The notes under the pieces: model-generated
The model's input: only the letters and a program-made list of their open reading frames with translations
Database searches by the model: none
Told to the model about the DNA's origin: nothing
Made by a program: the position numbers and the translations under genes
In this document: in pieces, positions 1 through 7,858 of the stretch
Numbering within the stretch: position 1 is the stretch's first letter
How the letters are laid out: every line of letters starts with the position of its first letter
Origin: VXOZ01 sp965220045
GTDB taxonomy: Bacteria > Chloroflexota > UBA11872 > VXOZ01
Direction of reading: 5' to 3'
NCBI GenBank assembly: GCA_965220045.1
Contig: OZ244803.1
Location: 620,001-684,000 of the forward strand
DNA: 64,000 bases

Positions 1-474
1 GTGCCGGTTTGCCAGCGCAATCTGCCCCGCGCCAGCCTGAGCGAGCGCCACGAGCACGGCGCGGCCGGCCCCGCCTGCGCCGAGCACGAGCACGTTCCTG
101 CCGGCGGGATCTATGGCGCCGTCCGTCCGGAGCGCGGTCAGGAAGCCGTGGGCATCCGTGTTGTCGCCGATGAGGCGGCCTTCCTCCTTGAAGAGCGTAT
201 TGACAGCGCCAATGGATTCCGCGGTGGCGGTGCATTGGTCAACGAGCGTGACCACGACTTCCTTGTGAGGAATCGTCACGTTGAGACCGAGCCAGGTTGG
301 GTCGTGGATCTCGGCGATGAATGCGGGCAAGACCTCCCCAGGTACCGGATAGGGCCGGTACTGCGCCGGGATACCATAGTGGTCGAATGCCGGCTGTTGG
401 AAGGCTGGAGAGACGGTGTGCGAGAGGGGAAAACCGATTACGCCTACTTTTCGAGCATACTGCGATGGTGGCAT
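1..474 (-). CDS. aroE: Shikimate dehydrogenase, N-terminal part (gene runs off the left edge)
   Basis: The reverse strand from the ATG at 474 encodes 158 codons before the window ends. It has the AroE order of motifs: GVIGFPLSHTVSPAF at residues 11-25 (shikimate binding), NVTIPHK with catalytic Lys71, GAVNTL at 89-94, GDNTD with catalytic Asp107, and the NADP-binding GAGGAG turn at 132-137 followed by ANR. AroE reduces 3-dehydroshikimate to shikimate with NADPH in the chorismate pathway. A CAGGAG ribosome-binding site lies 5 bases before the ATG, which fixes the start. The C-terminal half is outside the window. The open frame on the opposite strand here is only a shadow. The identification is secure from motifs; quinate/shikimate variants (YdiB) cannot be excluded without the C terminus. 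Confidence 0.93.
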   Translation of the reverse strand, partial: MPPSQYARKVGVIGFPLSHTVSPAFQQPAFDHYGIPAQYRPYPVPGEVLPAFIAEIHDPTWLGLNVTIPHKEVVVTLVDQCTATAESIGAVNTLFKEEGRLIGDNTDAHGFLTALRTDGAIDPAGRNVLVLGAGGAGRAVLVALAQAGAGQIALANRH

Positions 475-922
475 GCGAACTCCTGGCAGTGGCGCAGATC
501 TGGCGCTGTCGACTCGCGGGTATGTAGGCAGTCCGCCGCCCAGAAAAAGCAATCTCGCATGGGCGTTACGCGGTTCTTTGCCTCGCCGAAGCGACCACCG
601 GGCCCCATGTTGAATCAGAACTCCGCGTCAAGCCCGACGGTGCGACGACGCGCCGCAATGTTCCTCAGGCCGCCCGCGCGCCTCAATCCTATCCTCTCGA
701 ATCGCAGCGGTCAACGAGTGCCTGCGGGGCCGCAAGGTTTGTCAATCGTAACGCATCTTCCAGAGAACGCTGGGCTCATTCAGTGGTCGGCGGGTGGTAG
801 CCCCAGCGCCCGTCACGGTACTATGATGCGCGAACTGTGGTATCATACCAGCTAAGGTCACGCTGGACACGTGATCCGGACAGTCGGAAGAAACTTGAAA
901 GAGCGAGGCACGACGTATTGTA
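475..922. other. Intergenic region between divergent aroE and NYN gene; no gene seen
   Basis: About 450 bases with no convincing coding frame on either strand. The region must hold the promoters of both divergent genes. Near 850 there is a short palindrome, TGGTAT-C-ATACCA, containing a possible -10 hexamer (TATCAT), but no matching -35 was found, so no promoter is called. Confidence 0.5.
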
Positions 923-3037
923 ATGAATTGTCCTACATGTGGGAGTTTGAATAAGGGAAGCAGCCTAATCTGTGTCGCCTGTGGGCACACGCTGGAGGCG
1001 CTGAAGTCAGCAATCGGAACACCCCTCCAGTCTGCAGAGCCGCACCGCCTGATGATCTTCATCGATGCGGCCAACATTGAACGACAAGCCCGGGACATCG
1101 GCATCATGCGCGTGCCGTGGCATCTGATCCGGGACCAGCTCCGAGGAGACGATACGCTCCTGGGAGCTTTTTACTATACCGGGACGGACCTGCGCGTAGA
1201 GGGCTTTCGCCAGCAACTGGACTACCTTGTAACCCACGGCTTTCGCGTGGTCCACAAGCGTTCGAAGGAACTGCCCGGAGGCGGCTACAAGGGAAATCTC
1301 GACATCGAGATGTCGTTGGACATGCTCGACTTCGTGGGGTTCTACGACAAAGCCTTCGCGCTGACCGGGGACGGTGACTTCATCCCTGTCTTTTCGCGGC
1401 TGCGCGACCGTGGCGTCCAGGTCATGGTGGGCAACTTTGGCGTGGGCAGCGACCCCGGCTTGAAGCTGGTTGCCGACGGATACATCGATCTCGGGCTGCT
1501 GCTTTCGTTGGTGATCGAGCATGAGAAGCTTCGGACGGAGCAGGCGCAATTCGATCAGCCGGAATTGCCGCTCGGTGAAACCCTGGATACGCACGTTGAC
1601 CGCAACATGCTGGCTGCTCGGCTGTATAGCCTCGGCCGCAACGCATTCGACCGCAACGAATTGTCACGGGCCCTGAACCACTTCGCGCAGGCGGTGCGCT
1701 TGATGCCCCGCCAAATGCGCTATCGGCATCGCATGGCACTTTGCCTGGCGGCCTTGGGGCGGTTTACGGATGCAGCCAACGAACTCGAAGACCTGGTACG
1801 CCAGCAGGATGACGATGCGGAGATCTTCTATGATCTGGGCCAGGTATATGACAGATTGGGCGCACCGGAGAAGGCTCTGGAAGCATATACGCGGTGCGGC
1901 AATTTGGACAGCCGGTACAAGGACGTCCAGGCACGCAAGCAGGAGTTAGAGCGCGCCACCAAGAGCAGCAACGGTCAAACGACGCGCGGCGAGGACGCGG
2001 CGCGTCCGCGTGGACGCGGAACGCGGTCGCGGCAGTCCTCTACATCTTCGCGGCAGCCGCGTGCTTCGACAGGCTCAGCACGAACGGAATCTCGTCCGGC
2101 ATCGGCACGAACGGAATCTCATTCGGAGCCAGAGCGAGCGGACTCTCGAACGGAGTCGGCACGAACGGAATCTCGTTCGGAGCCGGCGCGAGCGGATTCT
2201 CGAACGGAATCGGCACGTGAGGAATCTCGAACGGAGCAGGCGGGAACGGACTCTCGATCCGCGCCGGAGCGAACCGAATCTCGAACGGAACCGGCGAGAG
2301 CGGATTCTCAAGCCGCGCCGGGTACTGCCGCTCGCGGGGGCGGCGCGCGCAGACGGACTCAGCCTGATACGCGCAAGGAAAGAGACGCAAAGACGGCCGC
2401 ACAGCCGGCGGCAGAACTAGCCTCTGCCGCTGTGGGCATGGCACAGGCGTTTCAGCATATGCTGAAGGGCGATCACAAGGATTCGCTCGCCGTGCTGGAA
2501 CAGGCGGCGCGGCAAGAGCCGGAGAACCTGGATGTTGCTCTGGCTTGCGCTCAGCAACTCGCCCTCGCCGGCGAGCACACGCGGGCAGCGATGATGGCGG
2601 AGCAGCTTGTGCTGGATAATCCTCAGAACTATGCGCCGGTTGCCGTGCTCGGTCGCATTTGCTACGAGCGCGGTAAATTTGCAGACGCCCTCGAGCAGTT
2701 TACGCATGCTTTGGAATTGGCGAAGGGGGCAGACGACGCGCAGGCCCAGGCGTTCCTCTATCGCATGCTCGTTTGGACGCACCTGGAAACCGGCAATGAA
2801 ACGGAGGCGCTCGCAGCAGGCGAAGCGGGTAGCGCGGTCGCTCCCGATGACCAGCAGTTACGACGGCTGGTCGATCGCGTGAAAGGGCCAACGCAGCCAG
2901 CCGCTGCCGCTGATACCTCCGCTGACGGTGAGCCCCCGGAGACCAGCGCGCGTGAAGTGACGACGCCTGAGAGTGCGGACATCGAACCGGCTGAGCCGGC
3001 CGCCGCGGCCGCAGCCAGGGCCGGCACCGAAGATTAG
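923..3037 (+). CDS. Zinc-ribbon / NYN (LabA-like PIN-fold) / TPR protein with internal repeat tract
   Basis: The 704-residue protein opens with a zinc ribbon (Cys3, Cys6, Cys17, Cys20). A NYN/DUF88 domain follows at about residues 42-190, with the acidic residues expected of this PIN-like nuclease fold: Asp48 in FIDAAN, Asp residues in NLDIEMSLDML, and TGDGDF. TPR-like helices follow at about 220-345. A low-complexity Arg/Thr/Glu/Ser tract spans about 375-462, and a second TPR block about 500-650 precedes an Ala/Pro-rich tail. NYN proteins are thought to act as metal-dependent RNases; the TPRs suggest a partner protein. The target is unknown. The ATG at 923 has only a weak ribosome-binding site. 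The middle tract is encoded by a degenerate minisatellite, listed separately. An intrinsic terminator follows at 3067. Confidence 0.85.
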   Translation: MNCPTCGSLNKGSSLICVACGHTLEALKSAIGTPLQSAEPHRLMIFIDAANIERQARDIGIMRVPWHLIRDQLRGDDTLLGAFYYTGTDLRVEGFRQQLDYLVTHGFRVVHKRSKELPGGGYKGNLDIEMSLDMLDFVGFYDKAFALTGDGDFIPVFSRLRDRGVQVMVGNFGVGSDPGLKLVADGYIDLGLLLSLVIEHEKLRTEQAQFDQPELPLGETLDTHVDRNMLAARLYSLGRNAFDRNELSRALNHFAQAVRLMPRQMRYRHRMALCLAALGRFTDAANELEDLVRQQDDDAEIFYDLGQVYDRLGAPEKALEAYTRCGNLDSRYKDVQARKQELERATKSSNGQTTRGEDAARPRGRGTRSRQSSTSSRQPRASTGSARTESRPASARTESHSEPERADSRTESARTESRSEPARADSRTESAREESRTEQAGTDSRSAPERTESRTEPARADSQAAPGTAARGGGARRRTQPDTRKERDAKTAAQPAAELASAAVGMAQAFQHMLKGDHKDSLAVLEQAARQEPENLDVALACAQQLALAGEHTRAAMMAEQLVLDNPQNYAPVAVLGRICYERGKFADALEQFTHALELAKGADDAQAQAFLYRMLVWTHLETGNETEALAAGEAGSAVAPDDQQLRRLVDRVKGPTQPAAAADTSADGEPPETSAREVTTPESADIEPAEPAAAAAARAGTED
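2064..2312 (+). repeat. Degenerate 15/30-bp minisatellite inside the NYN gene, seeded by an intergenic-type repeat
   Basis: Units resembling CACGAACGGAATCTCG and GAGCGGACTCTCGAACGGA recur through this stretch, in frame with the gene. They encode alternating ARTESRSEP and ARADSRTES blocks. The first unit, at about 2064-2095, contains GCTTCGACAGGCTCAGCACG, the same core as the intergenic repeat at 15684-15715. This suggests a dispersed repeat was captured in coding sequence and then expanded. Confidence 0.75.
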
Positions 3038-3066
3038 TCGGCTCCACTTGGAGGGAGTCGCGCATC

Positions 3067-3107
3067 AGCCGCGCTGCAGCCAAGTGTTGTGGTGCGGCTT
3101 GTTTTTT
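3067..3107 (+). terminator. Intrinsic terminator after the NYN gene
   Basis: AGCCGC (3067-3072) pairs with GCGGCT (3094-3099) and further imperfect pairing lies inside the loop. Six T residues follow at 3102-3107. It lies 30 bases after the NYN stop codon. Confidence 0.6.
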
Positions 3108-3200
3108 ATGCCCGTTTGCCGCGCACTGGGCCGCTTGGTGCATCCCGCCTCCATATTGCCGTGCCGGCGCCACGGGGGCACCATCCCTAAAAACCCTCTC

Positions 3201-3230
3201 TTGCTAAGCGCACCGCCCGGCCAGTATCAT
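3201..3230 (+). promoter_or_regulatory. Predicted sigma70-type promoter of the Rrf2 gene
   Basis: TTGCTA (3201-3206) and TATCAT (3225-3230) are separated by 18 bases. The inferred transcription start falls inside the inverted repeat that begins at 3231, so a bound repressor would block initiation. Confidence 0.55.
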
Positions 3231-3253
3231 GTTAACTAAGTGAATTAGTTAAC
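3231..3253. promoter_or_regulatory. Perfect inverted-repeat operator upstream of the Rrf2 regulator
   Basis: The arms GTTAACTAA (3231-3239) and TTAGTTAAC (3245-3253) are exact reverse complements around a 5-base spacer. The site directly abuts the predicted -10 hexamer and lies 31 bases before the Rrf2 start codon. It is AT-rich in a GC-rich region. It is most simply the autoregulatory site of the adjacent Rrf2-family protein (inference). Confidence 0.7.
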
Positions 3254-3284
3254 AAAAGTAACTTAACCGTCGGGTAGAAGCGCT

Positions 3285-3722
3285 ATGCGGATTTCAATGA
3301 AAGCGGACTACGCGGTTCGTGCGGTGGTTGACCTGGGTCACCGGTACGGTCAAGGCCTGGTGCAAAGTGCCGAGATCGCGCAGCGCCAGTACATTCCGGA
3401 AGCCTATCTGGACCAGTTGCTGACCGCACTGCGCAAGGCGGGCATCGTGCGCAGCCTGCGCGGCCCGCAGGGCGGACACGAACTGGCGCGGCCTCCCGAT
3501 CAGATCACGATGGAAGTGGTCGTGACCACGCTGGAGGGACCGTTCAATCCGGTCGAATGTCTTGAAAACACCCCGTTCTGCGCGTTAGTGCCGGGATGCG
3601 GTCAGCGAGAGGTGTGGCACGAGGTCCAAGCGGCTGTGCAGTCAATCTTGACCCGGCATACCATCGCCGACCTGGTTGCCAGAGAGAAGGAACGGCGCGA
3701 GCGCATCGTATACTATATCTAA
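3285..3722 (+). CDS. Rrf2-family transcriptional regulator (IscR/CymR-like) with three conserved cysteines
   Basis: This 145-residue protein begins MRISMKADYAVRAVVDL, the classic Rrf2 N terminus, and has the wing motif SLRGPQGGHELARP at about 57-70. Cys92, Cys99 and Cys105 lie almost exactly where IscR has its [2Fe-2S] ligands (92, 98, 104), so it is probably a cluster-sensing regulator; cysteine-metabolism sensing of the CymR kind is the alternative. The ATG at 3285 is chosen because it gives the family-standard N terminus. The promoter and a perfect palindrome lie just upstream, indicating autoregulation. It is followed after 34 bases by a MoeB/ThiF gene with a strong ribosome-binding site, so the two are probably co-transcribed. 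The family call is firm; the ligand is inferred. Confidence 0.88.
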   Translation: MRISMKADYAVRAVVDLGHRYGQGLVQSAEIAQRQYIPEAYLDQLLTALRKAGIVRSLRGPQGGHELARPPDQITMEVVVTTLEGPFNPVECLENTPFCALVPGCGQREVWHEVQAAVQSILTRHTIADLVAREKERRERIVYYI

Positions 3723-3756
3723 GTGCTTACAAGCGCCAATGGCTGAAGGAGGAATT

Positions 3757-4620
3757 ATGAGCAAAGTGGCAAAGCGGCGCAGCCTGTTTACGCCTGAACA
3801 GGTGCAGCGCTATAGCAGACACATCATCTTGTCCGAGGTTGGCCCAATCGGCCAGCGCAAGCTAATGAGCGCCAAGGTCTTGCTCCTCGGCGCGGGTGGG
3901 CTTGGCTCCCCCGCGGCGCTCTATCTCGCCGCGGCCGGCGTGGGCACGTTGGGGATCGTGGACTTCGACGAGGTGGACCTGAGCAACTTGCAGCGACAGA
4001 TCTTGCACGGTCACTCCGACGTCGGTCGGGCCAAAGTGGAATCCGCCCAGGACCGCCTGCGGGAAGTCAATCCTGATGTCAAGGTAGTCGCCCACACCGA
4101 GCACCTCAACTCTGACAACGTGATGGAGGTCTTCGCCGAGTACGACGTCATTGTTGACGGAACGGACAACTTTCCGACGCGGTACCTCGTCAATGATGCC
4201 GCCCTCTTCTTGAACAAGCCGGTAGTGCACGGCAGCATTTTCCGCTTTGAGGGTCAGGCAACCGTATTTGAACCCGGCAAGGGCTGCTACCGCTGCCTCT
4301 ACCCGGAGCCGCCGCCACCTGAAATGGCGCCTTCCTGCTCCGAGGCGGGCGTATTGGGCGTCTTGCCCGGCATTGTCGGGTCCATCCAGGCGGTAGAGAC
4401 CGCCAAGTTGATCTTGGGCATTGGCGATACGCTGACCAACCGGCTCTTGCTCTTCGACGCGCTGGCGCTGAGTTTCCATGAAGTCAAACTGCGTCGCGAT
4501 CCCGCGTGCCCGGTTTGCGGGGATAATCCGACGATTAACGAGCTGATCGACTATGAGGCGTTCTGCGGCATGCCGGCCATCGAGCAGACCCTGGACGTGA
4601 CTTCCGGTACAACAGTGTAG
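3757..4620 (+). CDS. moeB: MoeB/ThiF/HesA-type sulfur-carrier adenylyltransferase
   Basis: This is a 287-residue E1-like enzyme. It has a nucleotide-binding GAGGLG (45-50), the VDFDEVDLSNLQRQ segment (68-81), DGTDN (134-138), and two zinc CxxC pairs (Cys177/180 and Cys251/254). A cysteine at 194 in PSCSEAGVLG matches the conserved loop cysteine of MoeB/UBA4. There is no C-terminal rhodanese domain, unlike MoeZ/MOCS3. Members adenylate the C-terminal Gly-Gly of small sulfur carriers (MoaD, ThiS, CysO) so that they can become thiocarboxylates. The start at 3757 follows AGGAGG; a longer frame upstream overlaps the Rrf2 gene and is less likely. It sits between an Rrf2 regulator and a JAMM peptidase, as in cysO/mec-type thiocarboxylate pathways. 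No sulfur-carrier gene is visible beside it, so the exact partner is unknown. Confidence 0.9.
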   Translation: MSKVAKRRSLFTPEQVQRYSRHIILSEVGPIGQRKLMSAKVLLLGAGGLGSPAALYLAAAGVGTLGIVDFDEVDLSNLQRQILHGHSDVGRAKVESAQDRLREVNPDVKVVAHTEHLNSDNVMEVFAEYDVIVDGTDNFPTRYLVNDAALFLNKPVVHGSIFRFEGQATVFEPGKGCYRCLYPEPPPPEMAPSCSEAGVLGVLPGIVGSIQAVETAKLILGIGDTLTNRLLLFDALALSFHEVKLRRDPACPVCGDNPTINELIDYEAFCGMPAIEQTLDVTSGTTV

Positions 4621-4768
4621 TCCTGTCGTCGACGCGCGCCTCTGCAGCGTTTGTGGCCCTGCCGGTGATTTGGGACGAGCGCGAAGAATTGCGACCTCAT
4701 TAGTCCAAGGACTAAGGTGAGGCCCCGTAGTACTTTGACGAATTCCGGGATTGAAAGCGCTAGTTGCA

Positions 4769-5233
4769 ATGCTCCAGATGACCGCAGAGCAACGAGAAGA
4801 GATGATCGCGCACGTGCGGGCGGAGGCGCCCAACGAAGGCTGCGGCATGTTGGGTGGGAAGGATGGCGCCGTACTGGCCGTTTTGCCTGCGCGGAATGCC
4901 GCGGCGAGCCCCATTCGTTTCACCATTCATCCGGAAGACTTGCTGCGGATTGTGCGCACGGTGGAATACGAACGGGAATGGGAGATTGTGGGCATCTTCC
5001 ATTCGCACCTGGCGTCCGCTGCCTATCCCTCGGCGACGGACGTGGCTGAAGCGGAATTCGAAATGGGCGCCGGCGAAACGGTGGAGCGGTATCCGGGCGC
5101 GGTGCACATTGTCATTTCGCTGGCGAATCCGGCAGAGCCGGACGTGCGGGGATATACTATTCGGCAGGGCGAGATAGCGCCGGTTCCGTTGAAGATTGCG
5201 CCCGAGAAGGCAAAGACCGGTTGCGCAACGTAG
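4769..5233 (+). CDS. M67-family JAMM/MPN metallopeptidase (Mec-like)
   Basis: The protein has the complete JAMM zinc-protease signature. Glu23 lies in APNEGCGML, and FHSH with His78 and His80 is followed after seven residues by Ser88 and then Asp91 (HxHx7SxxD). Bacterial members such as mycobacterial Mec trim amino acids from the C terminus of sulfur-carrier proteins; in cysteine synthesis this releases Cys from CysO. Lying 148 bases after moeB, it fits a thiocarboxylate-carrier pathway under the Rrf2 regulator (inference). The start is uncertain. A TTG at 4751 is also in frame, but the ATG at 4769 gives the family-typical N terminus; neither has a good ribosome-binding site. Confidence 0.87.
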   Translation: MLQMTAEQREEMIAHVRAEAPNEGCGMLGGKDGAVLAVLPARNAAASPIRFTIHPEDLLRIVRTVEYEREWEIVGIFHSHLASAAYPSATDVAEAEFEMGAGETVERYPGAVHIVISLANPAEPDVRGYTIRQGEIAPVPLKIAPEKAKTGCAT

Positions 5234-5418
5234 GCGCATGCACCGACTTGCCTCAGCACACATTCGGAATTCGCATTGCCCTGATCCCTGGGCAGATTCA
5301 TGCTTTGCGGTGCGGGACTACAGGGCTTCGTTTCGCGTAGAATGGCAATAGGGTTGGGCGCTCGGTTGTATTGAGCGCGCGCTCGTATGCGGTGGATTGA
5401 GCAGACTGGAGGGCACAC

Positions 5419-5970
5419 ATGGCCAGATCTACGCCCGCCGTCACGTTGACATACGAAGACTACCGGAACACCCCAGACGATGAGCGTTACGAACTGTTGG
5501 GCGGAGAATTAGTAGTGGCTCCGGCACCCCGCCTCTCCCACCAGAGGGTGGCTATGCGGCTAGGCGCGCTATGCCATGTGTTCGTGAAGGAGAGGGGTCT
5601 GGGAGAGGTCTTTGCCGCGCCGTGCGATGTGGTGCTATCGAACACAGATGTCGTCCAGCCGGACTTGCTGTTCGTTTCAACGGAGCGAGAACACGTGCTG
5701 CATGGCGGCGATTGCGTCCGAGGCGCGCCCGATGTCGTGATCGAGATACTTTCTCCCGCCACTGCCGCACGAGACCGAACGTACAAGCGCGCGCTCTATG
5801 CCAAACACGGGGTGAAGGAATACTGGCTGGTGGACCCAGATACGAGGACTGTGAAGGTGCTGCGGCTGGAGGAGCGCGGCTATGCAGTCGCGGGCGTTTA
5901 CGGCGCGGGACAGAATATCACATCGCCCACGTTGCAAGGTTTTTCCTTCGATCCGGTCGAGATATTCTAG
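5419..5970 (+). CDS. Uma2-family (DUF820) putative restriction-endonuclease-like nuclease
   Basis: This 183-residue protein has the Uma2 layout: TYEDYRNTPDDERYELLGGEL at the N terminus, then the PD-(D/E)xK-like core with PD at 81-82, VVIEILSP with Glu109, and Lys123, then the YAKHGVKEYWLVDP block. Uma2 proteins are abundant in Chloroflexota and Cyanobacteria, often in many copies and linked to mobile genes. Their substrates are not known. A GGAGG sequence precedes the ATG at 5419. It stands alone between the sulfur genes and larE, with no partner that would suggest a restriction system. Confidence 0.85.
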   Translation: MARSTPAVTLTYEDYRNTPDDERYELLGGELVVAPAPRLSHQRVAMRLGALCHVFVKERGLGEVFAAPCDVVLSNTDVVQPDLLFVSTEREHVLHGGDCVRGAPDVVIEILSPATAARDRTYKRALYAKHGVKEYWLVDPDTRTVKVLRLEERGYAVAGVYGAGQNITSPTLQGFSFDPVEIF

Positions 5971-6174
5971 CGCTCATCCCAAGCGCGGCGTATTACCTGC
6001 GTTGCTCTGAGCTATGTCACGGCTCTTTTGTTCCAACGTGGCGCAGTGAGGCTGCTAATCACGTAAAATGACACCATGGAACCTGCTCCTGCATCGTGAC
6101 CTACGTAAAGGGGCCGGTCCATCGCTCCGATAAGGTGAAGGTTGGAGAACAAACAGGTCCTGGGAGGTTGATGA

Positions 6175-7020
6175 ATGACCACTTCGGCACTAAACGAAAA
6201 GTATGAGAATCTCACGCAACTGATTGCCAGCATGGGTCGGACGCTTATTGCGTTTTCCGGCGGCGTCGACAGTACGTTCCTCGCCAAAGTGGCCCAGGAC
6301 ACGATAGGGCGGGACGCCGTGGCTGTCACGGCGCTTTCGCCAACGTATCCGGCGACCGAACTGGAGGAGGCAAAAACCTACGCGGCGGAGATTGGGATCG
6401 AGCATCGTCTCATCGAGACCCACGAGCTTGAGAGAGAGGAATACGCCGTCAACAATCCCGACCGGTGCTTCCACTGTAAGAAGGAACTCTTTACCGAAAT
6501 GCACGTCATTGCCGCGGAAGAGGGCTTTGAGACAATCATCTATGGTGGAATCACCGACGATCTTGGCGATCACCGCCCCGGCATGGAAGCGGCTGAGATG
6601 CTCAATGCCCGCGCACCGCTGGTGGAAGTGGAACTACAGAAGCACGAAATTCGCCAGCTCTCCAAAGAACTTGGCTTGTCGACGTGGGATAAGCCCGCCG
6701 GAGCCTGCCTTGCTTCTCGCATTCCCTATGGCATGCGCGTGACACTGGAGAAACTACACCAGGTGGACCAGGCCGAGCACTACTTGCATAAACTAGGCTT
6801 TCGTCTGGTGCGCGTGCGCCATCACGGCGACATCGCGCGTATAGAAGCGCCGCCGGAGGACTTGCCGCGGCTCTTCGAGGGCGATGTGCACACGCGGATT
6901 GTCGGCGCGCTTAAGGACATCGGGTTCAAGTACGTCGCTCTCGACATGCAGGGCTACCGCACCGGCTCCCTCAATGAAACGCTCGCCGACCACACCATCG
7001 TGCCGCTGCAAACGGTGTGA
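6175..7020 (+). CDS. larE: LarE-type ATP-dependent sacrificial sulfur transferase
   Basis: The 281-residue protein has the PP-loop SGGVDS (28-33), DRCFHCKK with Cys98 and Cys101, and WDKPAGACLASRIPYG with Cys178. Cys178 is at the place of the sacrificial Cys176 of Lactobacillus LarE. LarE adenylates and sulfurates the pyridinium carboxylates of the nickel-pincer nucleotide precursor used by lactate racemase. In this window larA, larB and larC are absent, so it may work with distant lar genes or serve another sulfuration. GGGAGG lies about 8 bases before the ATG at 6175. The surrounding genes for sulfur carriers, a sulfur transporter and TusA fit a sulfur-handling role. The family call is strong; the physiological product is inferred. 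Confidence 0.9.
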   Translation: MTTSALNEKYENLTQLIASMGRTLIAFSGGVDSTFLAKVAQDTIGRDAVAVTALSPTYPATELEEAKTYAAEIGIEHRLIETHELEREEYAVNNPDRCFHCKKELFTEMHVIAAEEGFETIIYGGITDDLGDHRPGMEAAEMLNARAPLVEVELQKHEIRQLSKELGLSTWDKPAGACLASRIPYGMRVTLEKLHQVDQAEHYLHKLGFRLVRVRHHGDIARIEAPPEDLPRLFEGDVHTRIVGALKDIGFKYVALDMQGYRTGSLNETLADHTIVPLQTV

Positions 7021-7184
7021 CGCTGGAGTCCCATCGCCTCGAGCGCGTACGAAACCGTGGAAGAGCCGTCCGGTGTTCCAGCGGAGATGCTTTGGCTAAG
7101 CGTGCTTCTCGACGCGCTCTTTCCGCCGCGCTGAGCGACGGCGGCCGCGGGACGTGATCCGTAGGCAAAGGGAGGCGGTCCCCA

Positions 7185-7577
7185 ATGGACAGTGAGAGTC
7201 GAGTGCTCTTCGTCTACAACGCCGATTCCGGCCTGATTGCGCAACTCAAGGACTACGTACACAAGATCGTTGCGCCGCAGAGCTATCCCTGCAGTCTGTG
7301 TCAGATTACGTTCGGCAATCTCGGCATGAAGCGCGGCTGGCGGCGCTTTGTGGAGGAGTTGCCGCTGACGGCAGTATTCCTGCACCGCGACGAGTTGACG
7401 GGAAGGTACGCAATACTCTTGTCTGAGAGTTTGCCCGCGGTATTTGTGGAAGAAAGAGAAGAGATCAGTTCTCTCGTCACTGCTGAGGAACTGAATGAAA
7501 CACCGGACTTGCCGACCCTGCAGGCACTAGTGTCGGCCTGCCTTGAAGAGAGAACACCAGCGCCTCACCGCGCGTGA
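7185..7577 (+). CDS. Conserved hypothetical protein with a CxxC motif
   Basis: This 130-residue soluble protein begins RVLFVYNADSGLIAQLKDYVHKI and carries CSLC (Cys36, Cys39) followed by a TFGNLGMKRGWRRFVEEL block. I recognise the general look of a conserved bacterial hypothetical family but know no proven function. The CxxC pair and short alpha/beta pattern could suit a thiol-redox or metal-binding role, which is speculation. GGGAGG lies about 9 bases before the ATG at 7185. It follows larE by 164 bases on the same strand and precedes a tRNA on the other strand. Confidence 0.72.
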   Translation: MDSESRVLFVYNADSGLIAQLKDYVHKIVAPQSYPCSLCQITFGNLGMKRGWRRFVEELPLTAVFLHRDELTGRYAILLSESLPAVFVEEREEISSLVTAEELNETPDLPTLQALVSACLEERTPAPHRA

Positions 7578-7615
7578 GCACAGGCGTGTTTACAGAGAGG
7601 GAGAGTAATCTGCTG

Positions 7616-7692
7616 TGGTCGGGGTGCCCGGATTCGAACCGGGGACCTCTTGAACCCCATTCAAGCGCGCTACCAGGCTGCGCCACACCCCG
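7616..7692 (-). tRNA. tRNA-Pro (anticodon GGG)
   Basis: The reverse strand folds as a complete cloverleaf. The acceptor CGGGGTG pairs with CACCCCG, the D arm reads GCGCAGCCTGGTAGCGC, the anticodon stem CTTGA/TCAAG encloses ATGGGGT with anticodon GGG, and the T arm is CCCGG-TTCGAAT-CCGGG. The discriminator is A and the CCA end is encoded. The gene reads CCC/CCU proline codons. Confidence 0.96.
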
Positions 7693-7858
7693 TTCGCGAA
7701 TGCACATCACACCTCTGCCCAGACCCACGGTCGTGAGCCGGGACGGCAGCCACCGTCGCGCGCATCCGCCGCTCTACGTTCATCCTCGCGATGAGGCTGC
7801 TCCCCTATTGTACCAGCGGATACTGCCTTGCTCAAAAGCACGGCCGGTTGCACAACCA

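Noticed and set aside
1..855. Long plus-strand open frame at the left edge
   Set aside because: It is antisense to aroE, whose motifs on the minus strand are unambiguous, and its translation has no domain-like pattern.
2010..2420. Alternative-frame Arg-rich peptides over the NYN repeat tract
   Set aside because: They are shadow frames of the minisatellite; the main frame continues into clear TPR sequence.
7477..7728. Minus-strand open frame overlapping the tRNA
   Set aside because: The peptide is simply the translated tRNA-Pro gene, a well-known false gene call.
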